Assembly: GCA_039588215.1 (NCBI GenBank)
Contig: JBDHAD010000039.1
Coordinates: 1-64,000 of the forward strand
Direction of reading: 5' to 3'
From: JBDHAC01 sp039588215
GTDB taxonomy: Bacteria; Gemmatimonadota; Gemmatimonadetes; Palauibacterales; Palauibacteraceae
Length of the DNA: 64,000 nucleotides
Shown here: positions 32,799 to 39,157 of the stretch, in pieces
Layout of the letters: every line of letters starts with the position of its first letter
Numbering within the stretch: position 1 is the stretch's first letter
Translations under genes and position numbers: made by a program
The notes under the pieces: model-generated
What the model saw: only the letters and a program-made list of their open reading frames with translations
Told to the model about the DNA's origin: nothing
Database searches by the model: none

Positions 32799-33524
32799 TC
32801 ACTCTTCTTTGCTCTCCGCAGCACGCACCTGCGCTGGCTTGAAGTCAACTCTCTGATAGTTCGGGACAACGCCAAGGCGAGAGAAGAACTCATCTGCAAG
32901 TCCAAGCGCGGAGTCCACAGCCCACTGGGCACATCCGGCCCCAAGGCACTTGTCTGGAAAGAAAGGATTGCCGCAGGGTTCGGGAATAAGCGAGTTCAAC
33001 CGGAACTTGCCCGCGAGATGTCTTTGCAGTGCCTGCTCGTCATAGGCGGTTGCGGTCCTCGGTTTGAAGTGCAGAAGATGGTTTCGGAGATGCACCAGAG
33101 TAGCGGCGTCTTGATGAGGGAACTGTCCCTCCGTGAAAGGCTGGCGGCTGCAAGCCACCAACGCCTGCTGGTACTTCTTTAGCATGGGGATCCGACGACC
33201 CTCGGGGCCTTCGGTTTTATCCCAGAGACGCTTGAGGCGCCTCAAGCCGTCGGACTCAAGCTCACCGACGTATGAGTGGTGTGCGTCCGCAGCATCCTTG
33301 AGGACTTCATTGATCGCAGCCTCCAAGAACGCGGCGGATGATACGACGCCGCTGGTTACATAGGCCCGCTGCTCGATGTCAAAGACGGGTGTAGACGCTT
33401 CAAGTGCCTTCTCCCGGCAAGCGGCTTCACGAGCGAAACGGAGCGCAGCCCAGAGATGATAGCTGGAGTAGTAGACTCTCATAGCGGGCATCACGCTTCC
33501 GGCCTGAGCCTGGATTTTGGCCAT
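32799..33524 (-). CDS. Hypothetical HEPN-like protein (Rx4H motif)
   Basis: About 241 residues, all-helical in appearance. FLEAAINEVLKDAADAHHSYVGEL followed by HLRNHLLHFKPRTATAYDEQ gives R-N-H-L-L-H, matching the Rx4-6H active-site pattern of HEPN ribonucleases. The C-terminus (CGAGCAQWAVDSALGLADEFFSRLG) is typical of uncharacterised HEPN-like proteins. The start is uncertain; I chose ATG 33524, which begins MAKIQAQAGSVMPAMRVYYSSYHLW, although it lacks a clear ribosome binding site. It lies 70 bases after another Rx4H-type gene in the same orientation. The role may be abortive defence, but this rests on a short motif. Confidence 0.55.
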   Translation of the reverse strand: MAKIQAQAGSVMPAMRVYYSSYHLWAALRFAREAACREKALEASTPVFDIEQRAYVTSGVVSSAAFLEAAINEVLKDAADAHHSYVGELESDGLRRLKRLWDKTEGPEGRRIPMLKKYQQALVACSRQPFTEGQFPHQDAATLVHLRNHLLHFKPRTATAYDEQALQRHLAGKFRLNSLIPEPCGNPFFPDKCLGAGCAQWAVDSALGLADEFFSRLGVVPNYQRVDFKPAQVRAAESKEE

Positions 33525-33594
33525 GATTCCAGGGAGATAGGGTTGGCTCGTGTCCTTGCGCACTCCTTGTCGAGTGGCTAGCCGTTGAGACGGC

Positions 33595-34215
33595 CTACTG
33601 GATCTTGGGCATTCGCTCCCACGCCCGCCCAGCGATTTTTTCGCCAATGCTGCGGGTGAGTTCGATAAACTCGTCGACTGCCTCCTCACCGATTTCGAGG
33701 TCCGGATCATGCGCCGCAGCGTTGCGCAAGTTCCGTAGCCGTCCCAGCGCCTGTGCCCCCCGTTCGCTGAGCAGCTCACCATGTCGCAGAGCTGTTAGTA
33801 GCTTCGGAAACGGTACAGCGCCGTCGGGTGGAATCAGGTCAAGAGTCCGAACTGACGAGATCGCACTTGTCTCCATGCCGATCCACGCCTCGATGATTGC
33901 TGTCCGAGGCGACGTCTCACCGACTGCCCGGTAGTAATCAGCGGCCTCTTGGTCGGCCTGGAGCTTCTTGGCGTCAGTAGCGGGTTTGATTTGCTGACGC
34001 ACGGCCGCCAACTCCTGGCCAAACTCGACCTCAAGACCTTTGTATCGGAGGCGGTTCAAGTTAGGTAGCAAGGCGCGGAGGGGTCGCCGGAATAGTACGA
34101 GAACCGTGACCAGAGCCGCTGGCCACGCTAACGAATCAACGAGTGCGGCGACGAAGTTTAGGATTTCCACCGTTATCCAGAGGCTTGGGAGAACACCTAT
34201 ATCTTTAGATGCCAC
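33595..34215 (-). CDS. Membrane-anchored hypothetical protein with HEPN-like C-terminus
   Basis: About 206 residues. An N-terminal transmembrane helix (ALVDSLAWPAALVTVLVLF) leads to a short juxtamembrane helix. The C-terminal half contains LLTALRHGELLSERGAQALGRLRNLRNAAAHDPDLE, with R-N-A-A-A-H fitting Rx4H. The open frame extends to 34293, overlapping the repressor gene by 50 bases; GTG 34215 is a guess at the true start. It is followed at 70 bases by the other HEPN-like gene. The region is less GC-rich than the chromosome. Function unknown; a membrane-tethered RNase-type effector is one possibility. Confidence 0.5.
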   Translation of the reverse strand: MASKDIGVLPSLWITVEILNFVAALVDSLAWPAALVTVLVLFRRPLRALLPNLNRLRYKGLEVEFGQELAAVRQQIKPATDAKKLQADQEAADYYRAVGETSPRTAIIEAWIGMETSAISSVRTLDLIPPDGAVPFPKLLTALRHGELLSERGAQALGRLRNLRNAAAHDPDLEIGEEAVDEFIELTRSIGEKIAGRAWERMPKIQ

Positions 34216-34243
34216 GAGTAGGCAGATTTTTACATCTTTTGCA

Positions 34244-35014
34244 CTATAACCTCTTCTTCCGCCGCACGATCCCTCCTTCCACCCGAGGCTCACGGGGCTC
34301 GCTTGCCGTGGCTTCTCGCCATTCTTCCAGCCACTTAGTGAGAGATGACGCGCGCCGTTCGTCTTGATCGTGGTCTGAGTCTCGGAGCTTCGGGAGTGGC
34401 GACCGAGGCCAGGTGGTCAGCGGCTCGCCCTTGTGGAGTACCGGGATCAAAACCTCCAGGGCGGCAATGGCCCTATCTAGGTAGAGGACGAGGTTCGCAA
34501 CCGCATTCGATTGCAGAGGCAGGTGAAGACCCCACGCCCTTTGGGGAAGTAGGAGTAGCTGGACGAGATCATCGGCAATAGCAAGCCGTTGTTCCTCCCA
34601 CCCTGGCGGATCTTCTTTCCAGAGAACGCGCGCTCCTGGTACCTGGAGCGTGTAGTCAATCCAGAGGTCTCGGAACCGACGTTTTAGCGAACGCGGAAGA
34701 GCTTCGAGCCACGGATAGCGAGCGCAGAGCGCCAACAGGTCTTGCTCCAGTGGGCGATGCTTCTCCAAGCCCTGCTCTTGTGCCGTCATCTCGCCTTCGC
34801 CAGCGACGAGCCACGCGAGGCGCACCCCCAGCTCATTGGCGGCGGCCTCTAGGAACTCCAGCCCCGGCATCGTGCCACCCTGCAAATAGCCGTGGACACT
34901 GGCGTAGCTTTTCGACCCCGGGACATCCCGCTCCTTCAAAGTGAGGTGCAACTTCCTGATGGTGTAACCCTGCTCGTCAAGCGCCCGCCTGAGTCTCTCC
35001 TGGATCGCACCCAC
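34244..35014 (-). CDS. XRE-type repressor-like regulator of the element
   Basis: 256 residues. The N-terminal 70 residues form a helix-turn-helix domain (MGAIQERLRRALDEQGYTIRKLHLTL to LEAAANELGVRLAWLVAGEGE), as in phage CI-type repressors. The rest is helical with no S24/LexA peptidase domain, so it is probably not cleaved by RecA. The GTG start follows AAGGAGAGG. It is transcribed leftward from the divergent control region at 35035-35100. By position it is the lysogeny regulator of the element. Confidence 0.7.
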   Translation of the reverse strand: MGAIQERLRRALDEQGYTIRKLHLTLKERDVPGSKSYASVHGYLQGGTMPGLEFLEAAANELGVRLAWLVAGEGEMTAQEQGLEKHRPLEQDLLALCARYPWLEALPRSLKRRFRDLWIDYTLQVPGARVLWKEDPPGWEEQRLAIADDLVQLLLLPQRAWGLHLPLQSNAVANLVLYLDRAIAALEVLIPVLHKGEPLTTWPRSPLPKLRDSDHDQDERRASSLTKWLEEWREATASEPREPRVEGGIVRRKKRL

Positions 35015-35034
35015 CTAAACCTCTCCTTATCGGC

Positions 35035-35100
35035 ATATCGGATTGCTATATAATATGGCGAGATATTGACCCTTGCAACGATTGCACTAGGCTAGTCTGA
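35035..35100. promoter_or_regulatory. Divergent control region (repressor/early genes) with operator
   Basis: For the leftward repressor gene, TTGCAA and TATTAT are spaced 17 bases apart, a good sigma-70 promoter. TGCAACGATTGCA (35074-35086) is a perfect 5-base inverted repeat overlapping its -35 box, a likely operator. For the rightward genes a TTGACC box lies at 35066-35071, without a clear -10. The region is AT-rich, unlike its surroundings. Confidence 0.5.
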
Positions 35101-35102
35101 CG

Positions 35103-35459
35103 ATGGGCAGACGCGACCCCAGGGGAATCGAAGGCGTGCGCGAAAAGCGGATTACGACCCGATTCACGGAGACCGAGCGAGATCGGGCTGAGCGTGCCGC
35201 GGCGGTGTGCGGGGTGGGCCTTTCCGTGTTCGTTCGCGATGCGATACGGGAGGCCGTCAAACGTGAAGACGCCAAGGCGAAGAGGATCGACGCTAACGAA
35301 CTCGGGTGCGTGCGGGAGATCGTGAACAGGGCTGTGGATGATGTGTTCAGCCAGCTGCTCGGTGACAGGGCAGCTCCCACAGCGGGAGCGAACACGGAGG
35401 ACGAGCTGGAGCGGCTGGACGAGGAGGAGATGCGGGAGCCAGACGACGAGGACGAATAG
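35103..35459 (+). CDS. Ribbon-helix-helix / MobC-like DNA-binding protein
   Basis: 118 residues. KRITTRFTETERDRAERAAAVCGVGLSVFVRDAIREAV is a ribbon-helix-helix pattern like the N-terminal part of plasmid mobilisation MobC or small phage regulators. The C-terminus is very acidic (EDELERLDEEEMREPDDEDE). It is the first gene rightward from the divergent control region, so it is probably an early regulator rather than part of a relaxosome; no relaxase is present. Confidence 0.6.
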   Translation: MGRRDPRGIEGVREKRITTRFTETERDRAERAAAVCGVGLSVFVRDAIREAVKREDAKAKRIDANELGCVREIVNRAVDDVFSQLLGDRAAPTAGANTEDELERLDEEEMREPDDEDE

Positions 35460-35519
35460 AGAGGCCCAGCCACCGGACCGCGGGACCGTCGGGGCCGAGC
35501 CTTCGGATCGCATGGAGCG

Positions 35520-36377
35520 ATGTTGAAGGGTAGCGTCGAAAAGGAACTAGGGCAGCAGCCGTGGGAGCGGGCCTGGGAGGCTGGATTCCTGCCTGTGCCC
35601 CGCTCCGTGCTTCTGCCGACCTTCGTGCTCCACCCGCAGCGTACAGGGGACCTCCGCCAGTTCGGAGCATTCGTCGATCTCCTCGGGCTCGCCCGGTACG
35701 GGGACGGCGACGGGCTTCGTCGTGGCGAGGTCGCGATCGGGACAAGAAAGCTCGCCAAGCGGTGGGGGGTGCATCGCACGACGGTTGGCCGGTGGATCCG
35801 CAACTGGGAGGGACTCGGCGTCGTGACTCGCGAGCAGTCCGAGGACCCGGAAAAGCCGCAGCGGATCCGTGTCAAGTTCTACGAGACATACACGACCCTC
35901 CGTGCACCGGGGTCTCACCCCCGCGAACTCCCAGAGCGACATGGCTTCAACGAGGGTGCTCCTGAGCGTCGTGCTCCACCCCCCACACCGGGGTGCACCC
36001 CGGCGTGGTACGGGCCGGAAACGACCGAGTGGTGCACCTTTTCGCCGGGTCCCGATTGCGGGCATGCTCCACCCCCCGAGTTCGCCAGCGGAACCGTGCA
36101 CCGGGGTCACCGCAATCTGCTGCACCACCCCGGGGCACCTGAAAACCAGCGATCGGACGGGCGCGACGCCGGGTTCGATCCTGATCCGCGCACCGGGGGA
36201 TCAACTCGCCGATGCACCGAAGAGAAGAGAGACCATATCACGGGAAGGGTAGATACTGACTTAGATGGGAGTCCTCCTCCGGATCCTGACGAGGACTACG
36301 CGGCTTTTGAACGTTGGGCGATTCAGGACGTTGAGCGAGAGGAGACGGCCTGCTTCCGAGGAACTGGGACAGGCTGA
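35520..36377 (+). CDS. Phage replication-initiator-like winged-helix protein
   Basis: 285 residues. The N-terminal 130 residues contain a winged-helix domain (GTRKLAKRWGVHRTTVGRWIRNWEGLGVVTREQ) as in phage O-type replication proteins and plasmid initiators. The C-terminal half is proline-, Cys- and His-rich, low in complexity, and ends in an acidic helix. This half is encoded by DNA holding repeated GTGCACC motifs in all three frames, like the initiator genes that carry their own origin. The gene overlaps the next one by the TGATG junction. No helicase or helicase loader is present, so the host machinery would be needed. Confidence 0.6.
   Translation: MLKGSVEKELGQQPWERAWEAGFLPVPRSVLLPTFVLHPQRTGDLRQFGAFVDLLGLARYGDGDGLRRGEVAIGTRKLAKRWGVHRTTVGRWIRNWEGLGVVTREQSEDPEKPQRIRVKFYETYTTLRAPGSHPRELPERHGFNEGAPERRAPPPTPGCTPAWYGPETTEWCTFSPGPDCGHAPPPEFASGTVHRGHRNLLHHPGAPENQRSDGRDAGFDPDPRTGGSTRRCTEEKRDHITGRVDTDLDGSPPPDPDEDYAAFERWAIQDVEREETACFRGTGTG
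35902..36196. repeat. Iteron-like GTGCACC cluster inside the replication-like gene (candidate origin)
   Basis: GTGCACC occurs at 35902, 35993, 36032 and 36096, with relatives (GTGCTCC, TGCACCACC, GCGCACC) at about 35971, 36064, 36121 and 36190. The exact copies fall in all three reading frames, so the repetition is not due to a protein repeat. One copy forms the perfect 16-base palindrome CCGGGGTGCACCCCGG (35988-36003). Placement inside an initiator-type gene resembles phage O-type origins. Confidence 0.45.
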
Positions 36378-36730
36378 TGGCTGGGGACGCTTTCGCCGCC
36401 GAGGTCGCCCGAATCCGCGAGGAATCGGAAACGCTCCGGGCCTACGGTGCCGAGCATCGGGCGGCGGCAGTGCAGCGAACCGTGGAAAGGCTGGAGGCGG
36501 CGCACCATGACTTCCTGGCGGAGGAGTTAAGCGCGGTAGAGGCCGCTGCGGAGACTGGCTATCGCGAGGAACACCTACGCGACCTGGCGAGGCAGGGGCG
36601 GCTTGTGGCCTCGAAGCACGAGGGCGAGTGGCGCTTCCGACGGTGCGATCTTCCGCGAAAGGCTGCCGACCGTCCGAATCTCCGGGTGGTGGACGAGATG
36701 GCTGGACGGCTGGCGGAGGCTCGGAGGTGA
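36377..36730 (+). CDS. Excisionase-like helix-turn-helix protein
   Basis: 117 residues. LSAVEAAAETGYREEHLRDLARQGRLVASKHEGEWRFRRCDLPRK is a MerR-like (HTH_17) DNA-binding domain of the type found in excisionases. It is preceded by an N-terminal coiled-coil-like stretch. The ATG overlaps the upstream stop (TGATG). Position two genes before the integrase supports a recombination-directionality role. Confidence 0.6.
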   Translation: MAGDAFAAEVARIREESETLRAYGAEHRAAAVQRTVERLEAAHHDFLAEELSAVEAAAETGYREEHLRDLARQGRLVASKHEGEWRFRRCDLPRKAADRPNLRVVDEMAGRLAEARR

Positions 36731-36750
36731 GCTTGACGGGAACCGTGTCC

Positions 36751-36768
36751 GCTTATCATTTGGTAAGC
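36751..36768. promoter_or_regulatory. Operator-like inverted repeat abutting a start codon
   Basis: GCTTATCATTTGGTAAGC consists of 8-base arms with one mismatch and a 2-base centre. It ends directly before ATG 36769 and occupies the ribosome binding site position. The small HTH protein that follows, or the repressor, may bind it. Confidence 0.4.
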
Positions 36769-37023
36769 ATGAATAGAGAGCAACTCTCGAACGCGGTTGC
36801 CGAGGCCGTCAGGCGGACCCCGAGCAGCATCCGAAGACTCGCCCGCGAGGTTGGTGTGTCGCACGTCATGCTGCTCCAGGTCCGAGACGGTGAACGCCCG
36901 GCTCCGCCTGCTCTGGCTGAACGGATCGCCACGATCATGGAGGGCTGGGGTGAGGAACTGGCGGATCTCGCCCACGGGATCCGGGAGGCGCTCGATGCGG
37001 AGCCCCCATCCGAGGAGGACTGA
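36769..37023 (+). CDS. Small XRE-like helix-turn-helix protein
   Basis: 84 residues: EQLSNAVAEAVRRTPSSIRRLAREVGVSHVMLLQVRDGERPAPPALAERIATIM is a lambda-repressor-like helix-turn-helix. The open frame extends upstream inside the previous gene, but ATG 36769 is the natural start. There is no clear ribosome binding site; an inverted repeat occupies that position. Its stop overlaps the integrase start (TGATG), so it is coupled to integrase expression. Confidence 0.6.
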   Translation: MNREQLSNAVAEAVRRTPSSIRRLAREVGVSHVMLLQVRDGERPAPPALAERIATIMEGWGEELADLAHGIREALDAEPPSEED

Positions 37024-38267
37024 TGGCGCGGAAACGATGGAAGTGGGGCGTCGGACCACGAGGAGCCAGGGTGCGGGTGGCGGAGCGAAACTGGGGCGGC
37101 TCGGTCTATCTGTACGCTTGGAACCCGGAAAGCGGTGGCCCCGACATGCGCTCGCTCGGGTTCCGTGTCCGTGATGCGGACGGGCGGCTAATCTCGGAGG
37201 CCGTCGTGGAAGCGAAGCGGCAGGCATCGAACCTCTCGAACCTTCTAATCCGCAAGGAGCGTCCGACGCGCATTGTGACCGTCGCGGACCTGTTCCGCCT
37301 GTTCCAGCGGGATGAGGTAGCAGCGTTACACGGGAAACACGGTGACGAGACCGAGCGCGCGTTGGAGGCGTGGAAGCGATTTCTGGGGTCTCGGACACCC
37401 GTTGAGCGAGTAGGGGTGCGCGAGTGGAAGGCGTACAGTCGCGATCGCGCAAGCGGCGAGATGGACGCACGCGGCGGCCGGGTTTCTAACCCTGAAAAGC
37501 GTCGCCCGGTCGGACCCCGGACAGTTGCGAAGGATCTCAAAGTGCTCAGGCAAGCGTGCATCTTCGGCACGCGCTACCGGACCCGTGACGGGGGCTTCCT
37601 CCTTCGGGTGGACCCAACGCGGGGCCTCCCCCTCCCGTCTGAGAAGAACCCGGCCCGACCCGTAGCCGACGATGCGACCCTGACCGCGCTCATGGAGAAG
37701 GCCGCCAACGTGACAATGCGGCACGGTTCGGACGAGGTGCGGACGCCGCTGCGCGAGTTGCTTATCCTCGCCGCCTATACCGGCCGCCGGATCGGGAGCA
37801 TCCTCGCTCTGCGCTGGTCGGATTGGCGACCCGACGAAGGAACTCACGGTGCGATGCGCTGGCGGGCCGACGCGGACAAACTTGGTCGCGAATGGTGGAC
37901 CCCGGTGCATCCCGCTGTCCGCGGGACGCTGGAAGCCTGGCGGGCGGCGAGCCCAGGGCTTGGCGAGACCTGGGTCTTTCCAGCCCCTGAGAGCCATGGG
38001 CCAATCCGCGTGGACGTGGCTCGGCGGTGGCTCCTCCACGCAGAGAAGAAAGCTCGGATTCCGCATCGCCAGGGGTTCGGGTTCCACGCGTTTCGGCGCA
38101 TGTGGGCCACGAAGCGAAAGCACTTGAGCCCGACGGACGTAGCGCACGTGGGTGGCTGGAAAGACACCGCCACCCTCCAGCGGGTCTACCAGCAGCCCGA
38201 CCCCGACACGATGGAGGACGTCGTACTCGGTGACCGGGAGCTTCGCTTCGGGGGCGGCGGCCGGTGA
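37023..38267 (+). CDS. Tyrosine-type site-specific integrase
   Basis: 414 residues. The N-terminal part is an arm-binding and SAM-like core-binding region. The catalytic domain shows Arg I in LLILAAYTGRRIGSILALRW, the HxxR box in HRQGFGFHAFRRMWATKRKH, the third-box position as GGWKD (Trp replacing His, as in many phage integrases), and the nucleophile Tyr in LQRVYQQPD. The gene ends 110 bases from attR and the tRNA-Arg gene, the usual arrangement for tRNA-targeting integrases. Length and motifs suggest it is active. Confidence 0.9.
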   Translation: MARKRWKWGVGPRGARVRVAERNWGGSVYLYAWNPESGGPDMRSLGFRVRDADGRLISEAVVEAKRQASNLSNLLIRKERPTRIVTVADLFRLFQRDEVAALHGKHGDETERALEAWKRFLGSRTPVERVGVREWKAYSRDRASGEMDARGGRVSNPEKRRPVGPRTVAKDLKVLRQACIFGTRYRTRDGGFLLRVDPTRGLPLPSEKNPARPVADDATLTALMEKAANVTMRHGSDEVRTPLRELLILAAYTGRRIGSILALRWSDWRPDEGTHGAMRWRADADKLGREWWTPVHPAVRGTLEAWRAASPGLGETWVFPAPESHGPIRVDVARRWLLHAEKKARIPHRQGFGFHAFRRMWATKRKHLSPTDVAHVGGWKDTATLQRVYQQPDPDTMEDVVLGDRELRFGGGGR

Positions 38268-38284
38268 TTCTTGTGGGCCGATTC

Positions 38285-38305
38285 GGATGCAAAAACAGAT
38301 GCAGG
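38285..38305 (+). repeat. Integrase arm-type site, right end
   Basis: GGATGCAAAAACAGATGCAG corresponds to the left-end pair at 23067-23090, in the same orientation. It lies between the integrase stop and attR. Confidence 0.6.
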
Positions 38306-38376
38306 CGTCGAAACCGAAGGGATGACGAAGCGGTGAGTGGGCCTGTAAGTGCGTCTGCAATAGCGGTCTACCGAAA

Positions 38377-38450
38377 CGCGCCCGGGAGGACTCGAACCCC
38401 CAGCCTTCGGATCCGAAGTCCGACGCTCTATCCAGTTGAGCTACGGGCGC
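38377..38450 (-). tRNA. tRNA-Arg (anticodon UCG)
   Basis: A complete 74-base cloverleaf on the minus strand. The acceptor strands GCGCCCG and CGGGCGC pair, the anticodon stem TCGGA/TCCGA encloses loop CTTCGGA (anticodon TCG), and the T-arm is GGGGG-TTCGAGT-CCTCC. The discriminator is G and no CCA is encoded. The element lies at its 3' side and restores that end. Confidence 0.9.
38378..38420. repeat. attR: 43-bp direct repeat within tRNA-Arg
   Basis: Identical to 22943-22985. It spans the 3' half of the tRNA gene, from the anticodon loop to the acceptor end. The 354-base gap 38268-38621 otherwise holds an AAGTCCGGACTT palindrome (38504-38515) and a GGGTC-GCAA-GACCC hairpin (38518-38531) upstream of the tRNA. 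Confidence 0.9.
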
Positions 38451-38621
38451 AGGAGGGCATCGCACGGTAGACCACCCACTGACACTTCGCACCCTCGATC
38501 CGGAAGTCCGGACTTACGGGTCGCAAGACCCGAGAGCCCATTAGCCAGCCAGAGACGGTGCTCGAGGAGGGTGAGCGGGCTCGCCCGGGCGAACGACTCT
38601 GTGTGGTGAGGATGGAGCGGT

Positions 38622-39146
38622 ATGAACGCCGAGCGGGACGACGGGGTGAGTGGGCGAAAACGGCGTGTGTCGGGCCTGATCGTGAGTCATGGCCGACTCC
38701 GTAAGCCCAACGGGTTTACCCTCTTGGAACTCGTTTCGGTACTGGTGATCATTGCCATCGGCACCACGATGGCACTCAAGACCTCCAAACGAGCCTCCGA
38801 CTCCGCTCAGATCAAGCAGGCGATCGCAGAAATCCTTCAGCTCCAGACTCGCGTCGACGAGTTCGCCATGACGTGGGATCGCCTCCCGAACTCTCTCGGC
38901 GAGCTCGGTGGGGGCGTTCCGCAAGATCCGTGGGGAAACGCCTACGAGTACTTCCCGTTTCTGGATGGGGCCAACATGTCCATGGCACGGAGAGACCGCT
39001 TCTTGGTGCCGATCAACACGCTCTACGACCTATACAGCAGAGGACGAGACGGCCTCACCACCAACAACCTCGTCTCACCCGAAGCCCAGGATGACGTGGT
39101 CCGCGCGAACGACGGCGCCTATATAGGGCTCGCCGCCGGTTACTGA
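38622..39146 (+). CDS. GspG-like type II pseudopilin / prepilin
   Basis: 174 residues. A long basic leader ends at NG/FTLLELVSVLVIIAIG, the prepilin peptidase cleavage and methylation motif, followed by the hydrophobic N-helix. The C-terminal PQDPWGNAYEYFPF is the hallmark of GspG major pseudopilins (calcium-binding PxDPWGxxY region). It is the first gene of the pseudopilin/HD-GYP locus. The leader before the cleavage site is unusually long (about 30 residues). It would be processed by a prepilin peptidase encoded elsewhere. Confidence 0.85.
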   Translation: MNAERDDGVSGRKRRVSGLIVSHGRLRKPNGFTLLELVSVLVIIAIGTTMALKTSKRASDSAQIKQAIAEILQLQTRVDEFAMTWDRLPNSLGELGGGVPQDPWGNAYEYFPFLDGANMSMARRDRFLVPINTLYDLYSRGRDGLTTNNLVSPEAQDDVVRANDGAYIGLAAGY

Positions 39147-39157
39147 TCGAGGCGAGC

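Larger units (their letters stand above)
22943..38420. mobile_element. Integrated phage-derived element in tRNA-Arg(UCG), about 15.5 kb
   Basis: The element is bounded by an exact 43-bp direct repeat of the tRNA-Arg 3' half. It carries a tyrosine integrase next to the intact tRNA, an excisionase-like gene, a repressor with a divergent promoter region, a replication-like gene and a large terminase. Integrase arm-type repeats (core ACAGATGCAG) lie near both ends. No portal, capsid, protease or tail gene is visible. Between terminase and repressor lie non-phage genes (beta-helix remnant, DUF6090-like, sulfatase-like, Cys/Pro lipoprotein, HEPN-like pair) separated by direct repeats. It is best described as a phage satellite or a decayed prophage carrying cargo. 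Whether it can still excise is unknown. Confidence 0.85.

Noticed and set aside
35103..35459. Mobilisation protein showing a conjugative element
   Set aside because: Only a ribbon-helix-helix pattern is seen; there is no relaxase, coupling protein or oriT, and the position fits a phage early regulator.
38268..38376. A small gene between the integrase and attR
   Set aside because: No open frame with a ribosome binding site; the space holds the arm-type repeat.
22943..38420. Insertion sequence or transposon inside the element
   Set aside because: No transposase, terminal inverted repeats or target-site duplications were found around the cargo genes.
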